This document shows, in pieces, positions 1 to 8,300 of a DNA stretch of 14,936 nucleotides; within the stretch, counting starts at the first letter, position 1, and every line of letters begins with the position of its first letter. Below the pieces are notes generated by a model that was given only the letters and a program-made list of their open reading frames with translations, was not told the origin of the DNA and did no database searches. Position numbers and translations under genes: made by a program. This DNA is from Actinomycetota bacterium (lineage in GTDB: Bacteria > Actinomycetota > Thermoleophilia > UBA2241): the NCBI GenBank assembly GCA_003164655.1, contig PLTW01000035.1:17148-32083 (forward strand). The letters run 5' to 3'.

Positions 1-992
1 CCCAGCAGCAGGTAGCCGGCGTGGGCGATGCTCGAATAGGCGAGCAGCCGCTTGAGGTTGCGCTGCGGCAGAGCGAGCACGTTGCCGACCACCATCGTAA
101 GGACGGCCAGGACGATCAGCACGTCGGACCAGCCCTGGGCCGCCGGGATGAGAGCGAAACCCACGAGGCGCAGAAAGCCCGCGAAGGCGCCGGCCTTGAC
201 GCCGACCGACATGAAGGCGGTGACCGGCGTCGGGGCGCCCTGGTAGACGTCGGGCGCCCAGCCGTGGAACGGCACCGCGGCGACCTTGAAGCCAAACCCG
301 GTCGACACCAGCACAAGGGCGACCAGCAGCATGGCGTTGCGCGGGTCGGTGAGCGCCAGGTGCAGGTGGATGGCGCCATACCAGGTCGCCCCCGTGACGC
401 CGTAGACGAGCGCCAGGCCAAAGGCCAGCACGGCCGACGCGAAGGCGCCGTTGATGAAGTACTTGATCGCCGCCTCGCCCGAGCGCCGGTCGCTGCGCAG
501 GAACCCGGCGAGCACGTAGCTGGGCAGCGACATGAGCTCGAATGAGACCAGCAGAGAGATGAGATCGGTGGAGATCGCCATGCCGATCATGCCGGCGATG
601 ACCAGCAGCAGCAGCGCGTAGAACTCGCCGGGCCTGACCCGGTGGCGCGCCAGGTACTCGTCGGAGAGCATGATGGTGAGCACGCCGACGGCGCAGAAGA
701 GGATGGTGAAGTAGAGACCGTAGAGGTCGAGCCGCACCATGCCGTTGAAGCCGTACTCGCCCTGGCGGCTGTTCATGACCAGGCCGCCCGAGAACAGGCG
801 CCAGACGGCAAAGCCGCCCTTCCAGGTCGTCCACTGCCCGACCGCCACCGCGCCCGCCACCACGAGCCCCGCGGCCGCCACCCACGCCGGCAGGCTCCGC
901 CGGCGCGTCGCCAGCACGTCGACCAGCAGCACGACGACGGCTGCCCCAAGGACGATCGCGAGCGGCAGCACGACGTGGATCGAGTTGTTCAT
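1..992 (-). CDS. nuoN: NADH-quinone oxidoreductase subunit N (NuoN), 3' end outside window
   Basis: Antiporter-like proton-pumping subunit of the complex I membrane arm. The window holds 330 codons from an ATG at 992 and the gene continues past the left edge, so the C-terminal third is missing (family members are about 480 to 500 residues). The NuoN signature is clear: Glu152 in SFELMSLPSYVL, Lys236 in FGFKVAAVPFHGWAPDVYQG, then APTPVTAFMS with Lys266 in the following helix, and the later NLKRLLAYSSIAHAGY segment. The FHGWAPDVYQGAPTP form separates NuoN from NuoL and NuoM. The start follows directly on the nuoM stop (TAGATG) with a G-rich Shine-Dalgarno-like run about 9 bases upstream. It is the last visible gene of the operon. 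Assignment is secure; nothing looks broken. Confidence 0.96.
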   Translation of the reverse strand, partial: MNNSIHVVLPLAIVLGAAVVVLLVDVLATRRRSLPAWVAAAGLVVAGAVAVGQWTTWKGGFAVWRLFSGGLVMNSRQGEYGFNGMVRLDLYGLYFTILFCAVGVLTIMLSDEYLARHRVRPGEFYALLLLVIAGMIGMAISTDLISLLVSFELMSLPSYVLAGFLRSDRRSGEAAIKYFINGAFASAVLAFGLALVYGVTGATWYGAIHLHLALTDPRNAMLLVALVLVSTGFGFKVAAVPFHGWAPDVYQGAPTPVTAFMSVGVKAGAFAGFLRLVGFALIPAAQGWSDVLIVLAVLTMVVGNVLALPQRNLKRLLAYSSIAHAGYLLL

Positions 993-2582
993 CTAGAGCA
1001 GCCCCCGGGTGAAGTGCACGAGCTGGGCGAGCGCGCCGCCGTGCGCCTGGGCCAGCGACGGCACGACGCGATCGACGATCTGCTGGACGGGCAGATGCAC
1101 GAGGTTGAGGAAGGTGTTCGGGTAGACGCCGACCCACACTGCCAGCACCACGAGCGGCACGAGCGAGACGATCTCGCGGGACTTGAGGTCGGCGAGCGAG
1201 AAGGCCGGCCTGACGGCGTCGTCGCCGCGATCGTTGAACATCACCCGCTGGTACATCCACAGCAGGTAACAGGCCGCCAGGATCACGCCGAGCGCCGCGA
1301 CGGCGGCCATCCAGTGCGAGTAGTGGAACAGCCCCAGGAGGCTGAGGAACTCACCGACGAACCCCGACAGACCCGGCAGACCGAGCGAGCCGAGCGTAAA
1401 GAACAGGAAGAATCCGGCAAGCACGGGCAGTGGCGTGGCGAGCTGGCCCATGGCGGCGATGTCGCGGGTGTGCGTGCGTTCGTACAGAAAGCCGACGAGC
1501 AGGAACAGGGCGCCCGTCAGCAGGCCGTGGCTGAACATCACCAGGATGGCGCCCTCCATGCCCTGGGCGTTGTTCAGCACCGCGATCGAGACGAAGATGC
1601 CGAGCGTCACGAAGCCCATGTGGCTCACGCTCGAGTAGGCCACGAGCTTCTTCAGGTCCTTCTGCTGCATCGAGACCAGGGCGCCGTAGATGATGGCCAC
1701 GATCGACAGCGCCACCACGAGCGGAATGAAGGCCACGGCCGCGTCGGGGAAGATCGGCAGGCACAGGCGCAGCATTCCGTAGCCGCCCATCTTGAGCAGC
1801 ACGCCGGCTAGGATCACCGAGCCCGCTGTAGGCGCCTCGACGTGGGCGTCGGGCAGCCAGGTATGCAGCGGCCACATCGGCACCTTGATGGCGAAGGCCA
1901 AAAAGAAGGCGGCAAAGGCCCACATCTGCAGGTGGTGGGGCAGCACCAGGCGCGAAAGCAGCTGGATGTTGAAGGTGAGACCCACTGGCGAATTGACGCG
2001 GGCGTAGTAGACCAGGGCGATGATAGCGACCAGCATGAGCAGGCTGCCCACCAGCGTGAACAGGAAGAACTTGATGGCCGCGTAGATCTTGCGGGGGCCT
2101 CCCCAGATCCCGATGATGAAGTACATCGGGATGAGCATGGCCTCCCAGAAGACGTAGAACAGGAACAGGTCGGTGGCGCAGAACACGCCGGTCATGCCGA
2201 CCTGCAGAAGCAGCAGCGAGACAAAGAAGCCGCGCTCGCGATCCTTGACGTAGTGCCAGCTCGAGATGATGACGATGAAGCCGAGCAGGGTCGTGAGGAA
2301 GATGAACAGCGCGGAGATGCCGTCGACGCCGAAGCCGTAGTGAATGTTGAACCGCCTGATCCACATGAAGTTCTCGACGAACTGCATGCCGGGCAGGTGC
2401 GTGTGGAGACGCAACAGCATGACGGTCGACAGCGCGAACGCCGCCAACGTCACGACCAGCGAGACGATCTTGTAGAACAGCGGCCGGCCCTTGCCGAAGA
2501 GCATGATGGCAAGGACGCCGGCGAGCGGCAGGTAGGTGATGACGGAGAGGATCGGAAAGCCCGCCTGCTGGTGCCAGCCCAC
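993..2582 (-). CDS. nuoM: NADH-quinone oxidoreductase subunit M (NuoM)
   Basis: Antiporter-like proton-translocating subunit of the membrane arm, 529 residues, full length for the family, about 14 hydrophobic helices. Expected pumping residues are present: Glu147 in VFWEAMLIPMYF, Lys233 in FAIKVPMWPLHTWLPDAHVE followed by APTAGSVILAG, Lys264 in LLKMGGYG, and Glu411 in GLSGFVGEFL. HTWLPDAHVEAPTAGS is diagnostic of NuoM. The start is GTG, immediately after the nuoL TAA with no gap, preceded by a GGGGGG run 5 bases upstream. No in-frame ATG lies near the N-terminus that would give a better start; the next Met is in the first helix hairpin. The stop TAG abuts the nuoN ATG. Confidence 0.97.
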   Translation of the reverse strand: MGWHQQAGFPILSVITYLPLAGVLAIMLFGKGRPLFYKIVSLVVTLAAFALSTVMLLRLHTHLPGMQFVENFMWIRRFNIHYGFGVDGISALFIFLTTLLGFIVIISSWHYVKDRERGFFVSLLLLQVGMTGVFCATDLFLFYVFWEAMLIPMYFIIGIWGGPRKIYAAIKFFLFTLVGSLLMLVAIIALVYYARVNSPVGLTFNIQLLSRLVLPHHLQMWAFAAFFLAFAIKVPMWPLHTWLPDAHVEAPTAGSVILAGVLLKMGGYGMLRLCLPIFPDAAVAFIPLVVALSIVAIIYGALVSMQQKDLKKLVAYSSVSHMGFVTLGIFVSIAVLNNAQGMEGAILVMFSHGLLTGALFLLVGFLYERTHTRDIAAMGQLATPLPVLAGFFLFFTLGSLGLPGLSGFVGEFLSLLGLFHYSHWMAAVAALGVILAACYLLWMYQRVMFNDRGDDAVRPAFSLADLKSREIVSLVPLVVLAVWVGVYPNTFLNLVHLPVQQIVDRVVPSLAQAHGGALAQLVHFTRGLL

Positions 2583-4478
2583 TTACGCCCCCCAGAAGTA
2601 CCGGATGAGGATGATGAGCACGAACAGGCCGGCAAAGACACCGAAGGCGTAGCTCTGGGCGCGGCCGGTCTGCAGCGGCCGCAGGACACGGCCGAAGGCG
2701 CCCCACAGCCAGGCCAGGCCGTTGACCGCGCCGTCGATGACCCTGACGTCGACGAACGCCCACAGCCACATGGCAAAGCCCATGACCGGACGGATCACGG
2801 CGGCGTTGTAGAACTCGTCCATGTAGAACTTGTGGTAGGAAGCCTCGTAGGCCCACGGCACGCGAGCGGCGGCCCTGGCCGGCAGGCCGGGCCGCCGCAG
2901 GTAGGCCACGTAGGCCGTGGAGATGCCGAGCGCCACGACCACGAGTGACAGCGCCATCAGCCCGCCGCCCGTGCCTGCCCAGGCGAAGTGCTCCTTTTCG
3001 ACGTTGAAGAACACCGGCTGCAGGAAGGTGTGCAGCCAGCCACCGTCGGGCGGCAGGCCGACGACCAGGCCCAGCACGGCGGCCGGGATCGCCAGAATGA
3101 CGAGCGGCACGGTCATCACCCGGGGAGATTCGTGGATGTGGCGCTGCACCTCGGCGCTGGCGCGGTTCTCGCCCCAGAAGGTGAGAAACATGAGGCGGAA
3201 CATGAACAGAGCGGTCACGAAAGCCGTGACGATGCCCACCGCCCAGACGATGTAGTAGTGGGCGCTGAAGTCGCCGCCGAGGATCTCGTCTTTGGCCCAG
3301 AAGCCGGCGAACGGGAACATGCCGACGTTGGCCAGAGCGCCGATCAGCATGGTCCAGAACGTGAGGGGCAGTTTCTTGCGCAGTCCGCCCATGCGGCGCA
3401 TGTCCTGCTCGCCCGACATGGAATGGATGACCGAGCCCGACCCGAGGAACAACAGGCCCTTGAAGAAGCCGTGCGCGAACAGATAGAAGATGGCCGCCAC
3501 CCAGGCCCCGGCGCCCAGGGCCATGAACATGAAGCCCAGCGAGGAGATGGTGGAGTAGGCGATCACCTTCTTGATGTCGTTCTGGGTGAGGGCGATGCAG
3601 GCCGCGTAGATGGCCGTGAAGGTGCCGACGATCATCACCACCAGCATCGCCGTGTGCGAATGGCTCACGAGCGGGTAGCTGCGGGCGATCATATAGACGC
3701 CGGCGTTGACCATGGTGGCGGCATGGATGAGGGCGCTGACCGGAGTCGGACCCTCCATGGCGTCGGGCAGCCACACGTGCAGCGGGAACTGGGCGCTCTT
3801 GCCCACGGCGCCGACGAACAGCAGCAGGCTGATCCAGGTGACCAGGCCCGGGCTCACCAGCGACACCTTGGCAAACACCTGGCCGAACTGCAGCGAGCCG
3901 AACGTGGTGAAGATCAGAAAAAGGCCGAGCGTGAAGCCCCAGTCGCCGATGCGGTTGACGAGAAACGCTTTCTTGCCCGCCTGCGAGGCGCTCTTCTTGT
4001 GAAACCAGAACGAGATCAGCAGGTACGAGCAGAGGCCCACGCCCTCCCAGCCGAGGAACACGAGCAGGTAGTTGTTGGCCAGGATGAGAGTGAACATGGC
4101 AAACATGAAGAGGTTGAGGTAGGCAAAGAAGCGGTAGTAGCCGCCGTCGCTGCGCATGTAGCCGATCGAGTAGTAGTGCACCAGCATGCCGATGGTGCTG
4201 ACCACGATCAGCATCACGGCCGCCAGCGAGTCGACCAGGTAACCCCACTGCACGTGGAAGCTGCCGGCCGACACCCAGGTGAACAGGTTGAAGTCGATGG
4301 CCTTGTCGTGCGCGCCAAAGACGTGCGCGACGACGATCATGCTCAGCACCCACGAGGCGGTCACCGCCGCCAGCGAGACGACTTCGGGCCGGGCCGATAG
4401 GACACGTTTGCCGAGCAGCAGCGTGACGACAAAACCGGCCAGGGGCAGCAGCGGGATGAGCACGATCATGGTGTGCAT
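2583..4478 (-). CDS. nuoL: NADH-quinone oxidoreductase subunit L (NuoL)
   Basis: Distal antiporter-like proton-pumping subunit, 631 residues, normal length. It carries Glu145 (FLGWEGVGLCSYLL), Asp179 (NRIGDWGF), Lys227 (GAVGKSAQFPLHVWLPDAME), the GPTPVSALIHAATMVNAG segment, His336 and Lys340 (LFAHGFFKGLLFL), and Lys396-Asp397 (FAGFWAKDEIL). The tail contains the long region that in this family forms the lateral helix HL and ends in a last hydrophobic helix (about residues 610 to 629). The ATG at 4478 follows AGGGG with a 7-base spacer; a second Met three codons later is a possible alternative. It lies 10 bases after nuoK and abuts nuoM. Function as a pump is inferred from family membership and intact residues. 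Confidence 0.97.
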   Translation of the reverse strand: MHTMIVLIPLLPLAGFVVTLLLGKRVLSARPEVVSLAAVTASWVLSMIVVAHVFGAHDKAIDFNLFTWVSAGSFHVQWGYLVDSLAAVMLIVVSTIGMLVHYYSIGYMRSDGGYYRFFAYLNLFMFAMFTLILANNYLLVFLGWEGVGLCSYLLISFWFHKKSASQAGKKAFLVNRIGDWGFTLGLFLIFTTFGSLQFGQVFAKVSLVSPGLVTWISLLLFVGAVGKSAQFPLHVWLPDAMEGPTPVSALIHAATMVNAGVYMIARSYPLVSHSHTAMLVVMIVGTFTAIYAACIALTQNDIKKVIAYSTISSLGFMFMALGAGAWVAAIFYLFAHGFFKGLLFLGSGSVIHSMSGEQDMRRMGGLRKKLPLTFWTMLIGALANVGMFPFAGFWAKDEILGGDFSAHYYIVWAVGIVTAFVTALFMFRLMFLTFWGENRASAEVQRHIHESPRVMTVPLVILAIPAAVLGLVVGLPPDGGWLHTFLQPVFFNVEKEHFAWAGTGGGLMALSLVVVALGISTAYVAYLRRPGLPARAAARVPWAYEASYHKFYMDEFYNAAVIRPVMGFAMWLWAFVDVRVIDGAVNGLAWLWGAFGRVLRPLQTGRAQSYAFGVFAGLFVLIILIRYFWGA

Positions 4479-4488
4479 CGGCGCGCCC

Positions 4489-4797
4489 CTAGCCCTTCAT
4501 CTCGCTGAACTCGTCGGCCTGCACCGAGCGGCTGTAGCGGTAGTTGGCCACGACGATCGCGAGACCGACCGTGACCTCGGCGGCGGCCAGCGTGATGATG
4601 AAGAGCGCGAAGAACGTGCCGCGCCCGGCGGCGCCCGGCAGGAAGTCGGCAAAGGCCACGAGGGCGATGTTGACCGCGTTCAGCATGAGCTCGAGGCTCA
4701 TCACGATGAGGATCACATTGCGCCGCGCCAGCACACCGTAGGCGCCGATGCAGAACAGCCCGGTGGCGAGTGTCAGGTACCAGTCGACGGCGCTCAT
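4489..4797 (-). CDS. nuoK: NADH-quinone oxidoreductase subunit K (NuoK)
   Basis: Small three-helix membrane subunit, homologous to MrpC, forming part of the E-channel and fourth proton pathway next to NuoJ and NuoA. It has 102 residues, the usual length. Both buried glutamates of the family are present: Glu36 in VMSLELMLNAVN and Glu74 in LAAAEVTVGLAIV. The start ATG lies 3 bases after the nuoJ stop and is served by an excellent AAGGAGG sequence inside the end of nuoJ. The C-terminal tail (residues about 88 to 102) is hydrophilic. nuoL starts 10 bases after its stop. Confidence 0.97.
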   Translation of the reverse strand: MSAVDWYLTLATGLFCIGAYGVLARRNVILIVMSLELMLNAVNIALVAFADFLPGAAGRGTFFALFIITLAAAEVTVGLAIVVANYRYSRSVQADEFSEMKG

Positions 4798-4800
4798 GGC

Positions 4801-5307
4801 CTAATCGTCCTCCTTGCGCGCCAGCACGATGGCCCCGATCATGGCGGCCAGCAGGACGAACGACACGAGCTCGAACGGAAAGACGTAGCGGTTGAACAGA
4901 CCGCCGGCGATCGCCACGAGCGAGACGTTGTGAGACCGCGAGCCGTTCAGCGGCATCTTCGAGGTCACCAGGATGACGGTGATCACCACGGCGGCCGCCA
5001 CGGTCAGGGGCAGGGCGAAGATGGCCTGGCGGTTGAAGAAGAAGCCCAGCTTGGCGTGCTGCTGTTCGGTCAGCATGATGGCGAACAGCACGACCACCGA
5101 GATGGCGCCCACGTAAAGCAGGATCTGGATGATGGCGAGCAGGCCGGCGTCGAGCAGAACAAACACCGCCGCCACGCCCAGGAAGCACGCCACCATCGCC
5201 ATCGCCGAGTGGACGATGTTCCGGAAGGCCACCACGCCGACACCGCAGACCAGCACCCAGACGGCGACGATCACAAACAGGACCGGATGAAAATCGCCGT
5301 GCGGCAT
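4801..5307 (-). CDS. nuoJ: NADH-quinone oxidoreductase subunit J (NuoJ)
   Basis: Five-helix membrane subunit that links the quinone module to the pumping subunits; its third helix contains the pi-bulge region thought to switch between states. It has 168 residues, typical for the family. The helix-3 signature IIQILLYVGAISVVVLF is visible around residues 59 to 75, with the conserved Tyr65, and an acidic residue (Asp53) just before it. The start ATG at 5307 overlaps the stop of the large fusion gene (ATGA), so translation is probably coupled to it. It has no strong Shine-Dalgarno sequence of its own. It is followed 3 bases later by nuoK. The C-terminus ends in the charged residues RKEDD. Confidence 0.96.
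   Translation of the reverse strand: MPHGDFHPVLFVIVAVWVLVCGVGVVAFRNIVHSAMAMVACFLGVAAVFVLLDAGLLAIIQILLYVGAISVVVLFAIMLTEQQHAKLGFFFNRQAIFALPLTVAAAVVITVILVTSKMPLNGSRSHNVSLVAIAGGLFNRYVFPFELVSFVLLAAMIGAIVLARKEDD
4809..4815 (-). promoter_or_regulatory. Strong ribosome binding site for nuoK
   Basis: On the minus strand this reads AAGGAGG, a near-perfect Shine-Dalgarno sequence, about 11 bases before the nuoK ATG. It lies within the last codons of nuoJ, so nuoK initiation probably does not depend only on coupling to nuoJ. It is stronger than most other sites in the operon. Confidence 0.6.
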
Positions 5308-8300
5308 CAGCCGTCTCGCTCGATCTCGTCGAGGCCGGCGCCGTCGCCGTTGACGGGCGCCCACTGCCAGCCGTCGCCTTCGATCGCATCGCGCACGTGC
5401 GGCACAAGGTCGGCGACAGTCTCGCGCAACACGTCGACCGGTTTGCCGCCGCGCACGAACAGCGACTCGCCGGCGAGCTGCGTGCGGCTGTAGCCGGCGA
5501 GCTCGAAGAAGTCGGTCTGCTCGAGCGCGTCGTAGGGGCAGACTTCGACGCACTCGCCGCAGAAGATACAGCGGCTTTCGTCTAAGTCGTAGCTGCGCAG
5601 CACGCGCGGGTTGGTCATGATGGCGCCCGTCGGGCAGGTCTCGGCGCACTTGCCGCACGACACGCAGCCGACCGTCTGCAGCGGCAGGTTGTCGGGCGTG
5701 GAGACGATCGTGTCCCAGCCGCGGCCCATGACGTCGTAGCAGCTCGCCCCGACCTCTGTGCGGCAGACGCGTACGCAGCGCAGGCAATTGATGCAGCGAT
5801 TGGGCTCGCGCATGATGAAGTCGTGACGAAAGTCGGCCGGGTAGTCGTGGACGGCCTGGCCGTGGAACCTGTTCTTGGAGACCCCGTACTCGATGCCGTA
5901 GCACTGCAGGTCGCAGGCGCCGTTGGCCGGACAGTAGCAGTCGAGGCACAGCGCCGCGCCGCGCCGCGCCGCGGCTTCGGGGAGACCCTGTTCGATCTGC
6001 GCGAAGTTCGTGGCGCGCTCGCCGGGGGCGAGTCTGGGCATTGCGGGCGGCGGCGCGGGGTGCGAGACGTCGGTGGTCATGTCGAGGAACACCGGCGTGA
6101 TCTCGGCCATGCGGGCGATGCGCGGGTCGAGCTCCTTCTGGGCGTCCAGGGCAGCCATGAACGGGGTGGCGCGCAGCTCGGTGAGCTGGCGCGAGACCCT
6201 GGGCATGTCGCACCCGCGCAGGAACGCGTCGATGCTCCAGGCGGCCCTCTTGCCCTGGGCGACCGACTGGATCACGGTCTGTCCGCCGAGCACCGCATCG
6301 CCGCCGGCGAACACCCGCGGGTCGTCGGTCTGGAACGTGACGTCGTCGACCTCGACGGTCTGCCACTCGGTGCGCTTGACGCCTTGCGCCGCGCCGGCAC
6401 CGTCGAGTATGGGGAACTGACCGACGGCGGCGATCACCTGGTCGCACGCGACGACGAACTCGGAGCCCTCGACCGGCGCCAGCCGCTGGCGCCCCGACGC
6501 GTCGGGCTCGCCCAGCTCGATGCGCTGCACTTCGATGCCGGTGACCTTATGCTCGCCGTCGACCAGAATGCGCAGCGGCGCGGCCAGCAGCTCGAGTTGC
6601 ACGCCCTCCTCGACGGCTTCGTCGACCTCGGTGGCGGGGGCCGTCATCTCGTCGCGCGCGCCGCGATACAGGCAGGTGACCGCGCCGGCGCCCTTGCGGA
6701 TCGCGGTGCGGCAGGCGGCCATGGCGGTGAAGCCGCCGCCGACGACGGCCACCTTGTCGCCGACGCGGACGTCGCCGGTGAGCTCGAGCTCGCCGAGAAA
6801 GTCGACCGCCGCGACCACGCCTTCGGCGTCGTCGCCGTCGATGCCCATCGCGTTTGAACCCAGGGCCCCGAGACCCAGGAAGACCGCGTCGTAGCGCGCC
6901 GTCAGGTCGTCGAGCTGAAAGTCGGCGCCCAGGCGCGTGCCGCACTCGAGCTCGACGCCCAGGCGCCACAGGACGTTGAGCTCCTTGTCGATCACGTCGC
7001 GCGGCAGGCGGTAGCTCGGAATGCCGTAGCGCAGCATGCCGCCGGGCTTGGGCAGCGCCTCGAAGATCTTGACGGCATGGCCCTCGAGGCGCGCGTAGAA
7101 CGCGCAGGTCAGTCCCGCCGGCCCGGCGCCGACGATGGCGATGGTCTTGCCGCTGTCGGGCCGGGGTTCGTAGGGCAGCAGCAGCTCGCCGGTCTGTTCC
7201 TCGTCCAAGCACTGGTCGGCCATGAAGCGGTGCAGCCAGCAGATCGTGATCGACTGCTCGACCAGCGAACGGCGGCACGGGCCCTCGCAGGGGTGCGGGC
7301 AGACCCGGCCCAGGATGGCGGGGAACGGCAGGTCTTCGCGCAGCTTGCGCACGCCGGCCCGGTAGTCGCCGTGGGCGATGGCGTCGAGGAACTGGGGGAT
7401 CTTGATGTGGCTCGGGCAGCCGGTGCGGCAGGGCGGCGTGCAGAACGAGTCGTGGTCGGACAGCAGCAGCTCGAGGTACAGGTGGCGCATCTTGAGCACC
7501 TTCTCGGTGTCGGTGCGCACCACCATGCCCTCGGTGGCGACCGTCGAGCAGCTCGGCACCGGCTTGCGGGCCCCCTTCACCTCGACCATGCAGACCCGGC
7601 AGGCGGCCACGCCGGGCAGCCGCGGCTCGTTGCACAGCGTGGGGATGCGGATGTCCAGGCGCTGAGCCGCCTCGAGAATGGTCTCGCCGGGTTCGCAGGC
7701 GGTCTGCCGGCCGTCGATGGTGAGCGTGACCCGCGGCGCGCCCTGCGGGTCGGCCGCGGGCGCCGCTTGCGCCTCGGTCGGCGCCGCGGGCTCGGCGGTC
7801 TGAGCGTCGGTCGGCGCCGCCGCCCCGCCCGCGGCAGCCGGCTCGCCCTGCTCGGCGCCCGACTTGGTCTTGACGGCGTCGAACTTGCACACCTGACGGC
7901 AGGTGCCGCACCTGATGCAGCCGGCGACGTCGATCACGTGCTGCTGCTTCTTTTCGCCCGAGATGCACTGCGTCGGGCACTTCTTGGCGCACAGCCCGCA
8001 GCCGGTGCAGTTGTCGTCGATGTAGTAGATGACCAGCTCTTCGGCGCCTTCGGTCGGGCTGCGCGAGTCGGCCAGGAGCGCCTCGTATTCGTCGCGAAAG
8101 TGCTCGAGCGTGCTCAGCACCGGGTTGGCGGCCGTGGCGCCGACGGCGCACAGCGCGCCGGCGGTGATGTACTCGGCGAGCTCTTCGAGCAGCGCGATGT
8201 CGCCCTGGCGGCCGTCGCCGTCGCAGATGCGTTCGAGGGTCTCGAGCATGCGTTTGACGCCCAGGCGGCAGGGCACGCATTTGCCGCACGACTCGTCGTG

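Noticed and set aside
1351..4353. Very long minus-strand open frame overlapping nuoM and nuoL in another frame
   Set aside because: Its translation is Arg/Gly/His-rich with no family signature, and it overlaps two genes with complete motifs. It is a shadow frame of GC-rich coding DNA.
642..4400. Long plus-strand open frames opposite nuoN, nuoM and nuoL (for example 642-1811, 1842-2948, 2988-4400)
   Set aside because: Their translations are rich in His, Asp, Glu, Gln and Arg with no recognisable domain, as expected for the antisense of hydrophobic membrane genes with high GC.
5950..5975. Tandem gccgc repeat
   Set aside because: It lies inside the coding sequence of the large fusion and encodes an ordinary Ala/Arg stretch; too short and compositional to be an independent element.
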